Assembly: GCA_964524835.1 (NCBI GenBank)
Contig: CAZGEG010000006.1
Span: 1-64,000, forward strand
Length of the DNA stretch: 64,000 nucleotides
Direction: 5' to 3'
DNA from: JACRCG01 sp964524835
GTDB lineage: Bacteria > Desulfobacterota > Desulfuromonadia > Geobacterales > Pseudopelobacteraceae
Shown: piece after piece, positions 7,639 to 16,430 of the stretch
How the letters are laid out: every line of letters starts with the position of its first letter
Position numbering within the stretch: position 1 is the stretch's first letter
The notes under the pieces: model-generated
What the model saw: only the letters and a program-made list of their open reading frames with translations
What the model was told of the DNA's origin: nothing
The model's database searches: none
Translations under genes and position numbers: made by a program

Positions 7639-8196
7639 ATGCCAAAGAACGTGCTTGATGACATGAAGATCCATATGGAAAAGACGCTGGGCGTCCTGAA
7701 GAACGAATTCCAGAAGATTCGTACCGGGAGGGCGACGACCGGCATCCTTGATTCCATTACCGTCGACTATTACGGCAGCACCTCCTCGCTGAGCCAGGTG
7801 GCAACTCTGGCGGTTCCCGAGGCGCGCACCATCACCATCACCCCCTGGGAAGCCAAGATCATTCCGGCCATCGAGAAGGCCATCATGAACGCCAACATCG
7901 GCCTGACCCCCTCCAATGACGGCAAGTCCATCCGCCTGAACCTTCCCCCTCTGACCGAAGAGCGGCGCAAGGAAATCGTCAAAGGGCTCAAAAAGAGGGC
8001 GGAAGATGACAAGATAGCCATCAGGAACATCCGCCGCGATGCGATTGACAAGCTGAAGAAGCTGGAAAAAGATAAGGCTATTACTGAAGACGAACTAAAA
8101 AAATATGAAAAAGATGTTCAGGAATGCACCAAAAGCTTTGAGCAGAAGATGGATGAGGCGGTTGCACATAAAGAAAAAGAGGTCCTGGAAGTCTGA
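7639..8196 (+). CDS. frr: Ribosome recycling factor
   Basis: The protein has 185 aa, exactly the usual length. It splits post-termination ribosomes together with EF-G. The three-helix domain shows KIRTGRATTGILDSITVDYYG near the N-terminus and LPPLTEERRKEIVKGLKKRAED in the middle. ATG 7639 follows AGGGAGAATAAC, 1 nt after the pyrH stop. Its stop overlaps the uppS start (ATGA). Confidence 0.97.
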   Translation: MPKNVLDDMKIHMEKTLGVLKNEFQKIRTGRATTGILDSITVDYYGSTSSLSQVATLAVPEARTITITPWEAKIIPAIEKAIMNANIGLTPSNDGKSIRLNLPPLTEERRKEIVKGLKKRAEDDKIAIRNIRRDAIDKLKKLEKDKAITEDELKKYEKDVQECTKSFEQKMDEAVAHKEKEVLEV

Positions 8197-8951
8197 TGAC
8201 ACCGCTTGACCCGCACAAACTTCCGGTTCATCTGGCGGTTATCATGGATGGTAACGGACGCTGGGCGCAGCAGCGCATGCTCAAGCGCATTGTCGGGCAT
8301 CAGCGCGGCGCGGAAACGGTAAAAATGGTGGTCGAGCAGTCTTCCATGCTCGGAATCAAATACCTGACCCTCTTCGCGTTCTCCTCGGAAAACTGGTCGC
8401 GTCCTGCGATCGAAGTCCGGGCGTTGATGTCGCTGCTCAAGAAATACATCCGCCAGGAAACTGCGCGCATGATGCGCAAAAATATCCGCTACAACGTCAT
8501 CGGTAATCGCGGTGAACTTCCGGACGATGTCAACGAGACCCTGGATGAAGCCATCCGCAAAACCGCCGGGAACACCGGAATGGTACTGACGCTGGCCCTT
8601 TCCTACGGCGGCAGGCAGGAATTGTGCCGGGCGGCCACACATCTCGCGCAGGATGTCGCAGCCGGTAAAGTGGCGGCAGGCGATATCACGACCGAACTGT
8701 TCGACAGCTATCTGGATACCGGCGGTCTCCCCGACCCCGATTTCCTGATCAGGACCAGCGGCGAAATGCGCATCAGCAACTTTCTGCTCTGGCAGCTGGC
8801 CTATACCGAACTTTACTTCACCGAGACCAACTGGCCCGATTTCACCATTAATGAACTTCACAAGGCGCTGGCCGACTTCCAATCCCGTGAACGGCGTTTC
8901 GGGATGACCGGCGACCAGATAGCTCAAAGAGGCGACCTATTAAACGTCTGA
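8196..8951 (+). CDS. uppS: Undecaprenyl diphosphate synthase (cis-prenyltransferase)
   Basis: The 251-aa enzyme condenses isopentenyl diphosphate onto farnesyl diphosphate to make the C55 lipid carrier for peptidoglycan and O-antigen. It has VIMDGNGRWAQ (catalytic Asp and FPP phosphate binding), FAFSSENWSRP and the C-terminal PDFLIRTSGEMRISNFLLWQ. Its ATG overlaps the frr stop. The 3' end appears to overlap the true start of cdsA. Confidence 0.96.
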   Translation: MTPLDPHKLPVHLAVIMDGNGRWAQQRMLKRIVGHQRGAETVKMVVEQSSMLGIKYLTLFAFSSENWSRPAIEVRALMSLLKKYIRQETARMMRKNIRYNVIGNRGELPDDVNETLDEAIRKTAGNTGMVLTLALSYGGRQELCRAATHLAQDVAAGKVAAGDITTELFDSYLDTGGLPDPDFLIRTSGEMRISNFLLWQLAYTELYFTETNWPDFTINELHKALADFQSRERRFGMTGDQIAQRGDLLNV

Positions 8952-9733
8952 TCTCCGCGATCATCCTGTTGCCGATCGTCATCCTGATAATCCTGAAGGG
9001 TGGCGTGATTCTCTTCGCCTGCCTGACGGCACTGTTTTCCGTTTTCGGAATCGCCGAGTTTTACCGCATGGCTCTGCCGGAACGAAAGCTGGAACTTCCG
9101 CTAGCCGCCGTGGCCGGAACTTCACTGGTATTTATCCCCCTTGCAGGGGATGACAAACTGCTGCTCTCCGGCATCGGCCTTCTTTTCATCGGTTTCGCCC
9201 TGCTTTACCTGTTTCGTGTCCGCACCATTGAATCCGCCGCCCGGGAAATGGCTTTCGCGCTGCTGGCGTTCCTCTACATCCCCTTCCTGCTGATGCACCT
9301 CGTTCTGCTGCGCCAAACCGACTTCGGCATCCAGTGGCTGTTTGTCGTGATGCTGATCGTCATGACCAATGACTCGGCCGCGTACTACTGCGGCAGCGCC
9401 TTCGGCAAACACCGCCTCTACCAGCTCGTCAGTCCCAAAAAAAGCATCGAGGGGGCTGTCGGCGGCCTGATCGGCAGTTTCGGCGGCACCCTGCTGGCGA
9501 AGTTCACCTTTTTCCCGCAACTGACCCTCACCGATGCGGCTGTAACCGCACTCGTCGTCGGCGTGATCGGACAGGCGGGAGATCTGTTCGAATCGCTGCT
9601 GAAGCGCAGTTTCGGCGTCAAGGATTCCGGCACCATCATTCCGGGACACGGCGGAGTGCTGGACCGTCTGGACAGTATCCTGTTCGCCGCCCCGATAACC
9701 TACTACTACGTTCTCTTCTTTTTCAGAGGCTGA
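8939..9733 (+). CDS. cdsA: Phosphatidate cytidylyltransferase (probable ATT start)
   Basis: This integral membrane enzyme makes CDP-diacylglycerol for phospholipid synthesis. The C-terminal signature is present around GVKDSGTIIPGHGGVLDRLDS, and several hydrophobic helices cover the protein. The usual CdsA opening (KRLISAIILLP) is read only if translation begins upstream of the TTG at 8969. The codon at the family's normal start is ATT (8939), 5 nt after AGAGG. I infer an ATT start (264 aa), overlapping uppS by 13 nt. The conservative alternative is TTG 8969 (254 aa), which would cut into the first membrane helix. Confidence 0.9.
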   Translation: MKRLISAIILLPIVILIILKGGVILFACLTALFSVFGIAEFYRMALPERKLELPLAAVAGTSLVFIPLAGDDKLLLSGIGLLFIGFALLYLFRVRTIESAAREMAFALLAFLYIPFLLMHLVLLRQTDFGIQWLFVVMLIVMTNDSAAYYCGSAFGKHRLYQLVSPKKSIEGAVGGLIGSFGGTLLAKFTFFPQLTLTDAAVTALVVGVIGQAGDLFESLLKRSFGVKDSGTIIPGHGGVLDRLDSILFAAPITYYYVLFFFRG

Positions 9734-9735
9734 CA

Positions 9736-10896
9736 ATGAAAAACATCACCGTACTCGGCTCAACCGGTTCGATCGGAGTCAGCACACTTGAAATTGTCGC
9801 CGCACACCCCGACAGGTTCCGGATTGTGGCCATGACCGCCGGAAAGAACCTGGAGCTGTTTATCCGCCAGATCAGGCAGTTTGCCCCCCGCATCGCCGTT
9901 GTTGCCTCTCATGAGGATCTACCCCGACTGAAGGAGCTTTGCAGCGGCCTTGACGTAACGGTACTGGGAGGGGTGGAGGGGCTGATAGCCGCCGCTACTG
10001 CCGACGAGACAGAGATGGTGGTGGCCGCAATTGTCGGCGCCGCCGGCCTGGTCCCGACCGCCGCCGCCATCCGAGCCCGCAAGGATGTCGCCCTGGCCAA
10101 CAAGGAAACCCTGGTTACGGCAGGCCACCTCTTCATGGACCTGGTTGCGGAATTCGGCGTCAGGCTGTTCCCGGTTGACAGCGAACATAGCGCTGTCTTT
10201 CAGTCGATTGAAGGACACCGCAGCGAGGACATCGGAAAGATTATCCTGACCGCGTCTGGCGGACCGTTTTTGAACACTCCGAACGCGCAACTGGCAAAGG
10301 TAACGGTTCGGGATGCCCTCAATCACCCCAACTGGAATATGGGGAAGAAAATCACCATCGATTCGGCAACCATGATGAACAAAGGGCTTGAAGTGATAGA
10401 GGCCCGCTGGCTCTTCAATACACCCGTGGAGAGAATCCAGGTCAATATCCACCCCCAGAGCATCGTTCATTCCATGGTTGAATACGTCGACGGCTGTGTC
10501 ATCGCCCAACTCGGCACACCGGACATGAAGGCCCCCATTGCCTACGCCCTGGCCTACCCGGAACGGATTACCACCGGTGTCAAACCGCTTGATCTGACAT
10601 CATTCTCCGGGCTGACCTTTTTAAAGCCTGACAACGGCAAGTTCCGCTGCCTGGATCTTGCCTATCGCGCCATCACGGCGGGAGAGAGCATGCCGGCCGT
10701 CATGAATGCCGCCAATGAGATTGCAGTCGCGGAATTTCTTGAGGGGCGCATCGGCTTCACCCAGATTGCAGAGACCATTGAGCGCACCATGGATGCCCAC
10801 TCCGCACACAATCTGCGTTCCATTGATGAAGTATTGAAGGCCGACCTCTGGGGCAGAGAGTCGGCCAGAGAAATCTGCCGGGAGATGGTGTACTGA
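9736..10896 (+). CDS. dxr: 1-deoxy-D-xylulose 5-phosphate reductoisomerase
   Basis: The 386-aa enzyme is the second step of the MEP isoprenoid pathway, converting DXP to MEP with NADPH. The N-terminal Rossmann motif is ITVLGSTGSIGVSTLEIV. Metal and substrate residues lie in VDSEHSAVFQSIEG, TASGGPF, HPNWNMGKKITIDSATMMNK and NIHPQSIVHSMVEY. It supplies precursors to uppS in the same operon. The start ATG is 3 nt after the cdsA stop; its stop is 1 nt before rseP. Confidence 0.97.
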   Translation: MKNITVLGSTGSIGVSTLEIVAAHPDRFRIVAMTAGKNLELFIRQIRQFAPRIAVVASHEDLPRLKELCSGLDVTVLGGVEGLIAAATADETEMVVAAIVGAAGLVPTAAAIRARKDVALANKETLVTAGHLFMDLVAEFGVRLFPVDSEHSAVFQSIEGHRSEDIGKIILTASGGPFLNTPNAQLAKVTVRDALNHPNWNMGKKITIDSATMMNKGLEVIEARWLFNTPVERIQVNIHPQSIVHSMVEYVDGCVIAQLGTPDMKAPIAYALAYPERITTGVKPLDLTSFSGLTFLKPDNGKFRCLDLAYRAITAGESMPAVMNAANEIAVAEFLEGRIGFTQIAETIERTMDAHSAHNLRSIDEVLKADLWGRESAREICREMVY

Positions 10897-10897
10897 T

Positions 10898-12040
10898 ATG
10901 ACCATAGTTTACGCAATCATTGTTTTGGGAATTCTGATCTTTGTCCATGAATTGGGACACTTCCTGCTGGCCAAGCTGATGGGGGTCAGTGTTGAAAAGT
11001 TTTCCCTCGGTTTCGGCCCCAAGCTGATCGGCAAAAAAATCGGCGAAACGGAATATCTGCTTTCGGCGTTTCCGCTTGGCGGCTACGTCAAGATGTTCGG
11101 TGAAGGGGGCTTTATCGAAGGGGGCGAGTCCGACCCCAGGCCGGTAGACGAAAAAGCTCCGACGGCTGTTACATCGGAGCCGGTTCTCCGCGAACTGACG
11201 GAAGATGAAAAGGCACGTTCCTTCTCTCACAAGCCGGTGCTGGCACGGATCGCAATCGTCCTGGCCGGACCGGTGTTCAACCTGCTCTTTGCCTGGCTGA
11301 TTTTCATCGTGCTCTGCATGATGGGCGTTCCTACAGTCACAACCAAAATAGGCGAAGTCCTGAAAGACAAACCGGCTTTAAAAGCCGGCATGCAGAAGGG
11401 TGACGTCATCACCGCCATCAACAGCCTGCCGATCAAGCGCTGGGACCAGATTGCGGAGGGGGTTGCGGCCAGCAATGGGAAACCGCTGAACCTTACGGTA
11501 AAGCGTGATGCCGCCGAGATCTCGTTCGTCATAACACCGGAACCGCGCGTCTCAAAAAACCTCTTCGGCGAAAAGATTAGCGGCTATGCCATCGGAGTGG
11601 CTTCGGCGGGCGAAGTAGTCACCGAATATTTCAGTCCGCCTCAGGCAGTTATCAAAGGGACGGAACAGACCTGGAAAGTCATTGAACTGACGGTGATGTC
11701 GCTGGTCAAGATGGTGCAGCGGGTCGTGCCGATGGACAGCGTCGGCGGCCCGATCATGATCGCCAAGATGGCCGGAGAGCAGGCAACCGCCGGTGTCGCG
11801 CCCTTTCTGGCATTCATGGCGCTGCTCTCGATCAATCTCGGAGTACTCAATCTGCTGCCGGTGCCGGTTTTGGATGGCGGGCATCTGCTGTTCTATTTCA
11901 TGGAACTGATCTTCCGCCGCCCGGTTCCGCAAAAGATCCGTGAATACGCCCAGCAGATCGGGATGGTACTGCTGTTGGGGCTTATGGTCCTGGCATTCTA
12001 CAACGATATCATCAGGTATTTTGTCAACCGTCAGGGGTAA
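10898..12040 (+). CDS. rseP: Site-2 protease RseP (regulated intramembrane zinc protease)
   Basis: The 380-aa membrane metalloprotease has HELGH (His17, Glu18, His21) in its first transmembrane helix and the third-ligand motif NLLPVPVLDGGHL near residue 320, both on the cytoplasmic side. One PDZ-like region occurs around KAGMQKGDVITAINSLPI (about 164-181); E. coli RseP has two. It cleaves anti-sigma factors and leftover signal peptides. There is a strongly hydrophobic helix around 108-130. It ends the lipid and isoprenoid operon. Confidence 0.95.
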   Translation: MTIVYAIIVLGILIFVHELGHFLLAKLMGVSVEKFSLGFGPKLIGKKIGETEYLLSAFPLGGYVKMFGEGGFIEGGESDPRPVDEKAPTAVTSEPVLRELTEDEKARSFSHKPVLARIAIVLAGPVFNLLFAWLIFIVLCMMGVPTVTTKIGEVLKDKPALKAGMQKGDVITAINSLPIKRWDQIAEGVAASNGKPLNLTVKRDAAEISFVITPEPRVSKNLFGEKISGYAIGVASAGEVVTEYFSPPQAVIKGTEQTWKVIELTVMSLVKMVQRVVPMDSVGGPIMIAKMAGEQATAGVAPFLAFMALLSINLGVLNLLPVPVLDGGHLLFYFMELIFRRPVPQKIREYAQQIGMVLLLGLMVLAFYNDIIRYFVNRQG

Positions 12041-12091
12041 ACTGACACTGTAGCAGCCATGTGATCCATGGCGGGGCGAAAGGAGCTTCAA

Positions 12092-13138
12092 ATGCCGTCC
12101 GAATCGATACAGAGCGTTATAACGCCCCATGATACCCGGTATCTCTTCGTCCTGCCGTTTTCAACAGACCCTCGTTTAGCCCGGCGTTTCCTCGCCAGGG
12201 ACAGCGATATTGTCGGCAATATCCGCTTCGGCAAGATCCTGGAGACGCTCGACAAGGTGGCCGAGAATACCGCCCTGGCCTATGTCCACAGGTTTTATCC
12301 CGGCGCGAGGGTTGTCACTGCCGCAGTAGACAGCATCATCCTGAGGAATCCGGCCGACACCAAGCACGATCTGGTTTTCTCGGGCCAGATCAATCACGTG
12401 GGTAAATCTTCAATGGAAGTCGGCATCCGGATTGAGTGCCTGGGCGAGGGTTCCAGCCACCTGGCCAGCTGCTATTTCACCATGGTGGCACGTTCTACCG
12501 ACGGCGGTGAAGCCAAAAGCCTCCCTCTCCCCCCCCTGCAGTACCTCGAGGAACTCGACATAAAACGCTACCATAAGGCGGAACTTCGGCGTCAGGCATA
12601 CCGGGACGGCCTGGCGAAGGCGGAGGAAATGCCGTCCCACGACGAATACCTGTTCCTCAAAAAACTGCACAAGGAGCAGGAAAACCCCGGCTTTGACGGG
12701 ATACATGCCGGGCGGCTGATGATCGAATCGACCTGCAGGGCGTATCCAGAGCAGGAGAATGTTCCCACGACCATCTTCGGCGGCTACCTTATCAGGAAGG
12801 CCTATGAACTGGCGGCGCTGGCGGCAGAAATGGTCGCTCCGGACAGACCGGTGCCGTGCCAGGTGAACCGTATCAACTTCAACCAGCCGGTACTGATGGG
12901 TGACCAGCTCAAATTCACCGCCAGGGTGGTCTACACCGGCATGACAACGATTACCGTGCAGAGCGACATCGAGCGCTTCAGCCGGGTGGACGGCAACAAG
13001 TCCCTGTCAAACTCCTGCCTGTTCACGTTCCGCAATGTCGGCAGCGATATGACCCCCCGGCCGGTGCCAGTCATCTACCCGGTAACGTACGCCGAGGATG
13101 CACGGTTCCTGAACGCCTATCGCCAGCGGCTCGATTAA
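12092..13138 (+). CDS. Acyl-CoA thioesterase, double hotdog (ACOT/BACH-like)
   Basis: This 348-aa protein appears to contain two hotdog folds: the first around residues 30-160 (GNIRFGKILETLDKVAENTA, INHVGKSSMEVGIRI) and the second around 225-325 (NVPTTIFGGYLIRKAYELA, INFNQPVLMGDQLKFTARV). This arrangement is typical of acyl-CoA hydrolases that release CoA from long-chain acyl-CoA. ATG 12092 is chosen because AAAGGAGC lies 6 nt upstream; an in-frame ATG at 12068 has no such site. It follows rseP by 51 nt and may be co-transcribed. Substrate chain length is unknown. Confidence 0.85.
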   Translation: MPSESIQSVITPHDTRYLFVLPFSTDPRLARRFLARDSDIVGNIRFGKILETLDKVAENTALAYVHRFYPGARVVTAAVDSIILRNPADTKHDLVFSGQINHVGKSSMEVGIRIECLGEGSSHLASCYFTMVARSTDGGEAKSLPLPPLQYLEELDIKRYHKAELRRQAYRDGLAKAEEMPSHDEYLFLKKLHKEQENPGFDGIHAGRLMIESTCRAYPEQENVPTTIFGGYLIRKAYELAALAAEMVAPDRPVPCQVNRINFNQPVLMGDQLKFTARVVYTGMTTITVQSDIERFSRVDGNKSLSNSCLFTFRNVGSDMTPRPVPVIYPVTYAEDARFLNAYRQRLD

Positions 13139-13153
13139 AAGTTTAAAGGCGGA

Positions 13154-13266
13154 TCACGCGGAGTCGCAGAATCGCGGAGAAAGTCAAAAGCAAAGAATAT
13201 AGTTTCAACCTGAAGCCTTAACGTTTTAATTCCCGGTTTATTCCGCGCCTCCGCGACTCCGCGTGA
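13154..13266. repeat. Long-loop inverted repeat (REP-like element)
   Basis: TCACGCGGAGTCGC (13154-13167) and GCGACTCCGCGTGA (13253-13266) are perfect 14-bp inverted arms around 85 nt. The inner flanks (CGCGGAGAAA and TTCCGCGCCTCC) are related too. It fills the gap between the thioesterase and tsaB. It resembles dispersed intergenic repeats of GC-rich bacteria, but copy number cannot be judged here. Confidence 0.6.
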
Positions 13267-13338
13267 AACTGTTTTTCATTCAGTCTTGTCCGTTTAATCA
13301 AGTGCATATGCAGCAACGCGTTCCGGAGCAGACGATTC

Positions 13339-14055
13339 ATGAACATTCTCGCCATAGACACCTCCACATCCCTTGCCGGTATCGCAATCGCCGTTGACGA
13401 ACAGATCGTTGCCGAATCGTTGCTCAACACCAACCGCACCCTTTCCGCCCGCCTCGTGCCGGAGATCGAACGCCTCCTGGCAACTGCCGGCCTGGAGATT
13501 GCCGATATCGACCTCTTCGCATCCGCGGTCGGGCCCGGGTCGTTCACCGGGGTACGCGGCGGCGTTGCGACGATGCAGGGAATGGCACTGGCGGTCGGCA
13601 TGCCATGTGCGGGCTTTTCTTCGCTCGCCATGCTGGCCATGAATTTTTCCCTCGCCAAGACGCCGGTCTGCCCGCTGCTTGATGCCCGCAAGGGTGAGCT
13701 GTATGCCGCACTCTATGACTGTTCGTCCCCGCTCCCCTCCCCTCTCATCAAAGATTGCGTCCTACCCCCTGCAGCACTTCTCGATAGAATTGCCGGAGCA
13801 ACCGGAAATCCGGTCATATTCGCCGGTGACGGCGCGGTGCGCTATCACGACCAGATCGCCGAACGACTGGGTGACCAGGCCATATTCGCCCCCTTCTCTC
13901 TCCACATACCGCATGCCGCCAACGGGATCCTGCTTGCTTTGCATGCCGTCCAAAACGGCAAGCTGCTGGAGCCGGGGCTATTACTGCCGGTCTACCTGCG
14001 TGCGTCGGACGCCGAACTGATGAAGACTAATACTCCCGGCATTTCAATTTCATAA
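13339..14055 (+). CDS. tsaB: tRNA t6A37 threonylcarbamoyltransferase subunit TsaB
   Basis: The 238-aa protein has the ASKHA-fold N-terminus MNILAIDTSTSLAGIAIA and the TsaB signature VGPGSFTGVRGGVATMQGMA. It lacks the metal-binding HxxxH of TsaD, as expected for the scaffolding partner in the TsaBD complex that makes threonylcarbamoyladenosine in ANN-decoding tRNAs. A C-terminal extension resembles the usual variable region. It precedes sucC by 69 nt, with no obvious terminator. Confidence 0.95.
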   Translation: MNILAIDTSTSLAGIAIAVDEQIVAESLLNTNRTLSARLVPEIERLLATAGLEIADIDLFASAVGPGSFTGVRGGVATMQGMALAVGMPCAGFSSLAMLAMNFSLAKTPVCPLLDARKGELYAALYDCSSPLPSPLIKDCVLPPAALLDRIAGATGNPVIFAGDGAVRYHDQIAERLGDQAIFAPFSLHIPHAANGILLALHAVQNGKLLEPGLLLPVYLRASDAELMKTNTPGISIS

Positions 14056-14124
14056 TACCCTGTTATACTCTCCATACTCCCGATAAACGGGAGCCTGTAA
14101 AAGCAACCAGCTGGAGTGCCCGCC

Positions 14125-15294
14125 ATGAACATTCATGAGTACCAGGCCAAGGAAATTCTCAGCAGTTACGGCATCCCGATCCCAAGGGGTCTTGTGGCGC
14201 TCACCTCCGATCAGGTCGAACGCGCCGCAAAAATGATGGGAGGACGCTGCGTCGTCAAGGCCCAGATCTATGCCGGCGGCCGCGGCAAAGCCGGCGGTGT
14301 CAAGCTGATCCACCATCCGGAGGAGGCGCAGGAATACGGCAAGGAACTGTTCGGGCGCACCCTGGTGACGCCTCAGACCGGTACTCAGGGGCTGAAGGTG
14401 CGCCGCATCCTGGTGGAGGAAGCGGTCGAGATCGCCCGCGAGCTCTATCTTTCCATCACTCTCGACCGCGAGAGCTCACGTTACATACTGATCGCCTCCG
14501 CCGAGGGGGGGATCGAGATCGAACAGGTCGCGCGCAAGTGCCCCGACAAGATTCTGACCCGCACCATTGACCCGTTTACCGGCCTGCGCCCCTACCAGGC
14601 CCGCAGGATTGCTCTGGAACTGGGACTATCCGGGACGATCTGCGAGGACTGCGTCGAACTGATCCTTAATCTGTACAAGGTATGCCTGGAAAAAGACTGC
14701 TCCCTGGTCGAGATCAACCCGCTGGTGGTGACCAAGGCCGGCTGGCTGATGGCCATGGACGCCAAGATTACCTTCGATGACAACGCGGTCTATCGCCATC
14801 GGGAATACCCGGACATGGTGGACTACTCGCAGCTCGACCCGCTGGAAATCAACGCCGCCAAGTACGACCTGGCCTACATCAAGCTGTCCGGCACGATCGG
14901 GTGCCTCGTCAACGGCGCCGGACTGGCCATGGCGACCCTGGACGTCCTGAAGGAGTACTGCGGTGAACCGGCCAACTTCCTGGATGTGGGAGGGGGGGCT
15001 AACCGAGAGAAGGTTGCCGAAGCGTTCAGGATCATCCTGCAGGATGGGGATGTGAAGGGGATCTTCGTTAACATTTTCGGCGGCATCATGCGCTGCGATA
15101 CCATCGCCCAGGGGATCATCGAGGCGGCCACTGCTGTCGGCTGCACCCTGCCGATCGTGGTCCGCATGGACGGCAGCCGTGTGGAAGAGGGTATAAAGCT
15201 GCTCCGGGAATCGGGCCTGAACGTGCAGATCGGCAGGTCGCTGGGTGACGGCGCCGCCAGAATCGTCCAGATGCTGGGATCGGGGGGACACTAG
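14125..15294 (+). CDS. sucC: Succinyl-CoA synthetase (ADP-forming) beta subunit
   Basis: The 389-aa ATP-grasp protein begins MNIHEYQAKEILSSYGIPIP, the standard SucC start; the GTG at 14116 upstream is rejected. AQIYAGGRGKAGGVK (nucleotide site), LVEINPLVVT and FLDVGGGA / VNIFGGIMRCD (CoA ligase domain) are intact. With SucD it couples succinyl-CoA cleavage to ATP formation in the TCA cycle. CTGGAG serves as RBS. The gene is followed 3 nt later by sucD. Confidence 0.95.
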   Translation: MNIHEYQAKEILSSYGIPIPRGLVALTSDQVERAAKMMGGRCVVKAQIYAGGRGKAGGVKLIHHPEEAQEYGKELFGRTLVTPQTGTQGLKVRRILVEEAVEIARELYLSITLDRESSRYILIASAEGGIEIEQVARKCPDKILTRTIDPFTGLRPYQARRIALELGLSGTICEDCVELILNLYKVCLEKDCSLVEINPLVVTKAGWLMAMDAKITFDDNAVYRHREYPDMVDYSQLDPLEINAAKYDLAYIKLSGTIGCLVNGAGLAMATLDVLKEYCGEPANFLDVGGGANREKVAEAFRIILQDGDVKGIFVNIFGGIMRCDTIAQGIIEAATAVGCTLPIVVRMDGSRVEEGIKLLRESGLNVQIGRSLGDGAARIVQMLGSGGH

Positions 15295-15297
15295 GCC

Positions 15298-16191
15298 ATG
15301 TCGATACTTGTCGATTTAAATTCCAGAATTGTCGTCCAGGGGATCACAGGGCGAAGCGGCCTGTTCCACACCCGCCAATGCCGTGAATACGGCACCGGCA
15401 TCGTGGCCGGCGTGACCCCAGGCAAGGGGGGCATCCACATCGAAGGAATCCCGGTTTTCAACACCGTGGCCGAGGCGGTCAGGCACACCGAGGCCAACGT
15501 CTCCATGATCTTCGTCCCGCCCCCCTCTGCGGCCGACGCGATCCTGGAAGCGGCCGACGCCGGCATCGACCTGGCGGTCTGCATCACCGAGGGAATCCCG
15601 ATACGCGACATGGTGCCGGTCAAGGCGATTCTGCAAGGGAGCAGGGCCCGCCTGATCGGCCCCAACTGCCCCGGGATCATTACCCCCGGCCAGTGCAAGG
15701 TCGGCATCATGCCGGGACATATCCATACGGAGGGAAAGATCGGGGTCGTCTCGCGGAGCGGCACGCTGACGTACGAAGCGGTCAAACAGCTGACGGACCT
15801 GGGTCTCGGCCAGTCAACCGGCGTCGGCATCGGCGGCGACCCGATCATCGGCATGAATTTCATCGACGTCCTGGCCCTCTTCAACGACGACCCGGATACC
15901 GAAGCGGTGTTCATGATCGGCGAAATCGGCGGGGGTGCCGAGGAAGCGGCAGCCGAGTGGATCAGGAAGAACATGAAAAAGCCGGTGGCCGCCTTTATCG
16001 CCGGCGTCACCGCCCCCCCCGGCAAGCGGATGGGGCATGCAGGCGCAATCATCACCGGCGGCAGGGGAAGGGCGGAGGACAAGATCCGGATCCTGCAGGA
16101 ATGCGGCGTGGTCGTCGCCGCCAGTCCGACGCGGATGGGTGAGGCCATGCTGGAGGCGCTGGGAAAAACAGGCACCGGATCCGGAGGATAG
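15298..16191 (+). CDS. sucD: Succinyl-CoA synthetase alpha subunit
   Basis: The 297-aa protein has the CoA-binding N-terminus (IVVQGITGRSGLFHTRQCREYG) and the active-site region GKRMGHAGAIITGG, whose His is phosphorylated during catalysis. LIGPNCPGIITPGQCKVGIMP is also typical. It forms the alpha-beta enzyme with the adjacent SucC. A terminator lies about 85 nt downstream. Confidence 0.95.
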   Translation: MSILVDLNSRIVVQGITGRSGLFHTRQCREYGTGIVAGVTPGKGGIHIEGIPVFNTVAEAVRHTEANVSMIFVPPPSAADAILEAADAGIDLAVCITEGIPIRDMVPVKAILQGSRARLIGPNCPGIITPGQCKVGIMPGHIHTEGKIGVVSRSGTLTYEAVKQLTDLGLGQSTGVGIGGDPIIGMNFIDVLALFNDDPDTEAVFMIGEIGGGAEEAAAEWIRKNMKKPVAAFIAGVTAPPGKRMGHAGAIITGGRGRAEDKIRILQECGVVVAASPTRMGEAMLEALGKTGTGSGG

Positions 16192-16276
16192 CCCGAAAGA
16201 TCTTCCGGCATGTCGTAGCCGAAGAGGAGCAGAAAACAGCAGATCCAACGCCGGTCTCATTCTGAAGAAAAAGAGT

Positions 16277-16314
16277 GGCCCCGTTTTCCTTACAGAGAGC
16301 GGGGCCGTCTTTTT
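16277..16314 (+). terminator. Rho-independent terminator after sucCD
   Basis: GGCCCCG (16277-16283), a 16-nt loop and CGGGGCC (16300-16306) are followed by GTCTTTTTG. Confidence 0.75.
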
Positions 16315-16430
16315 GAACATTGCAACCACATGCCGACATGATATACAGTACCCAGAATTTTTCCCTACCGCGGTACCTTTGCACCACCTGCAACTAAACC
16401 GATATGCCCAATAAACCCAAAGGAAACAAC

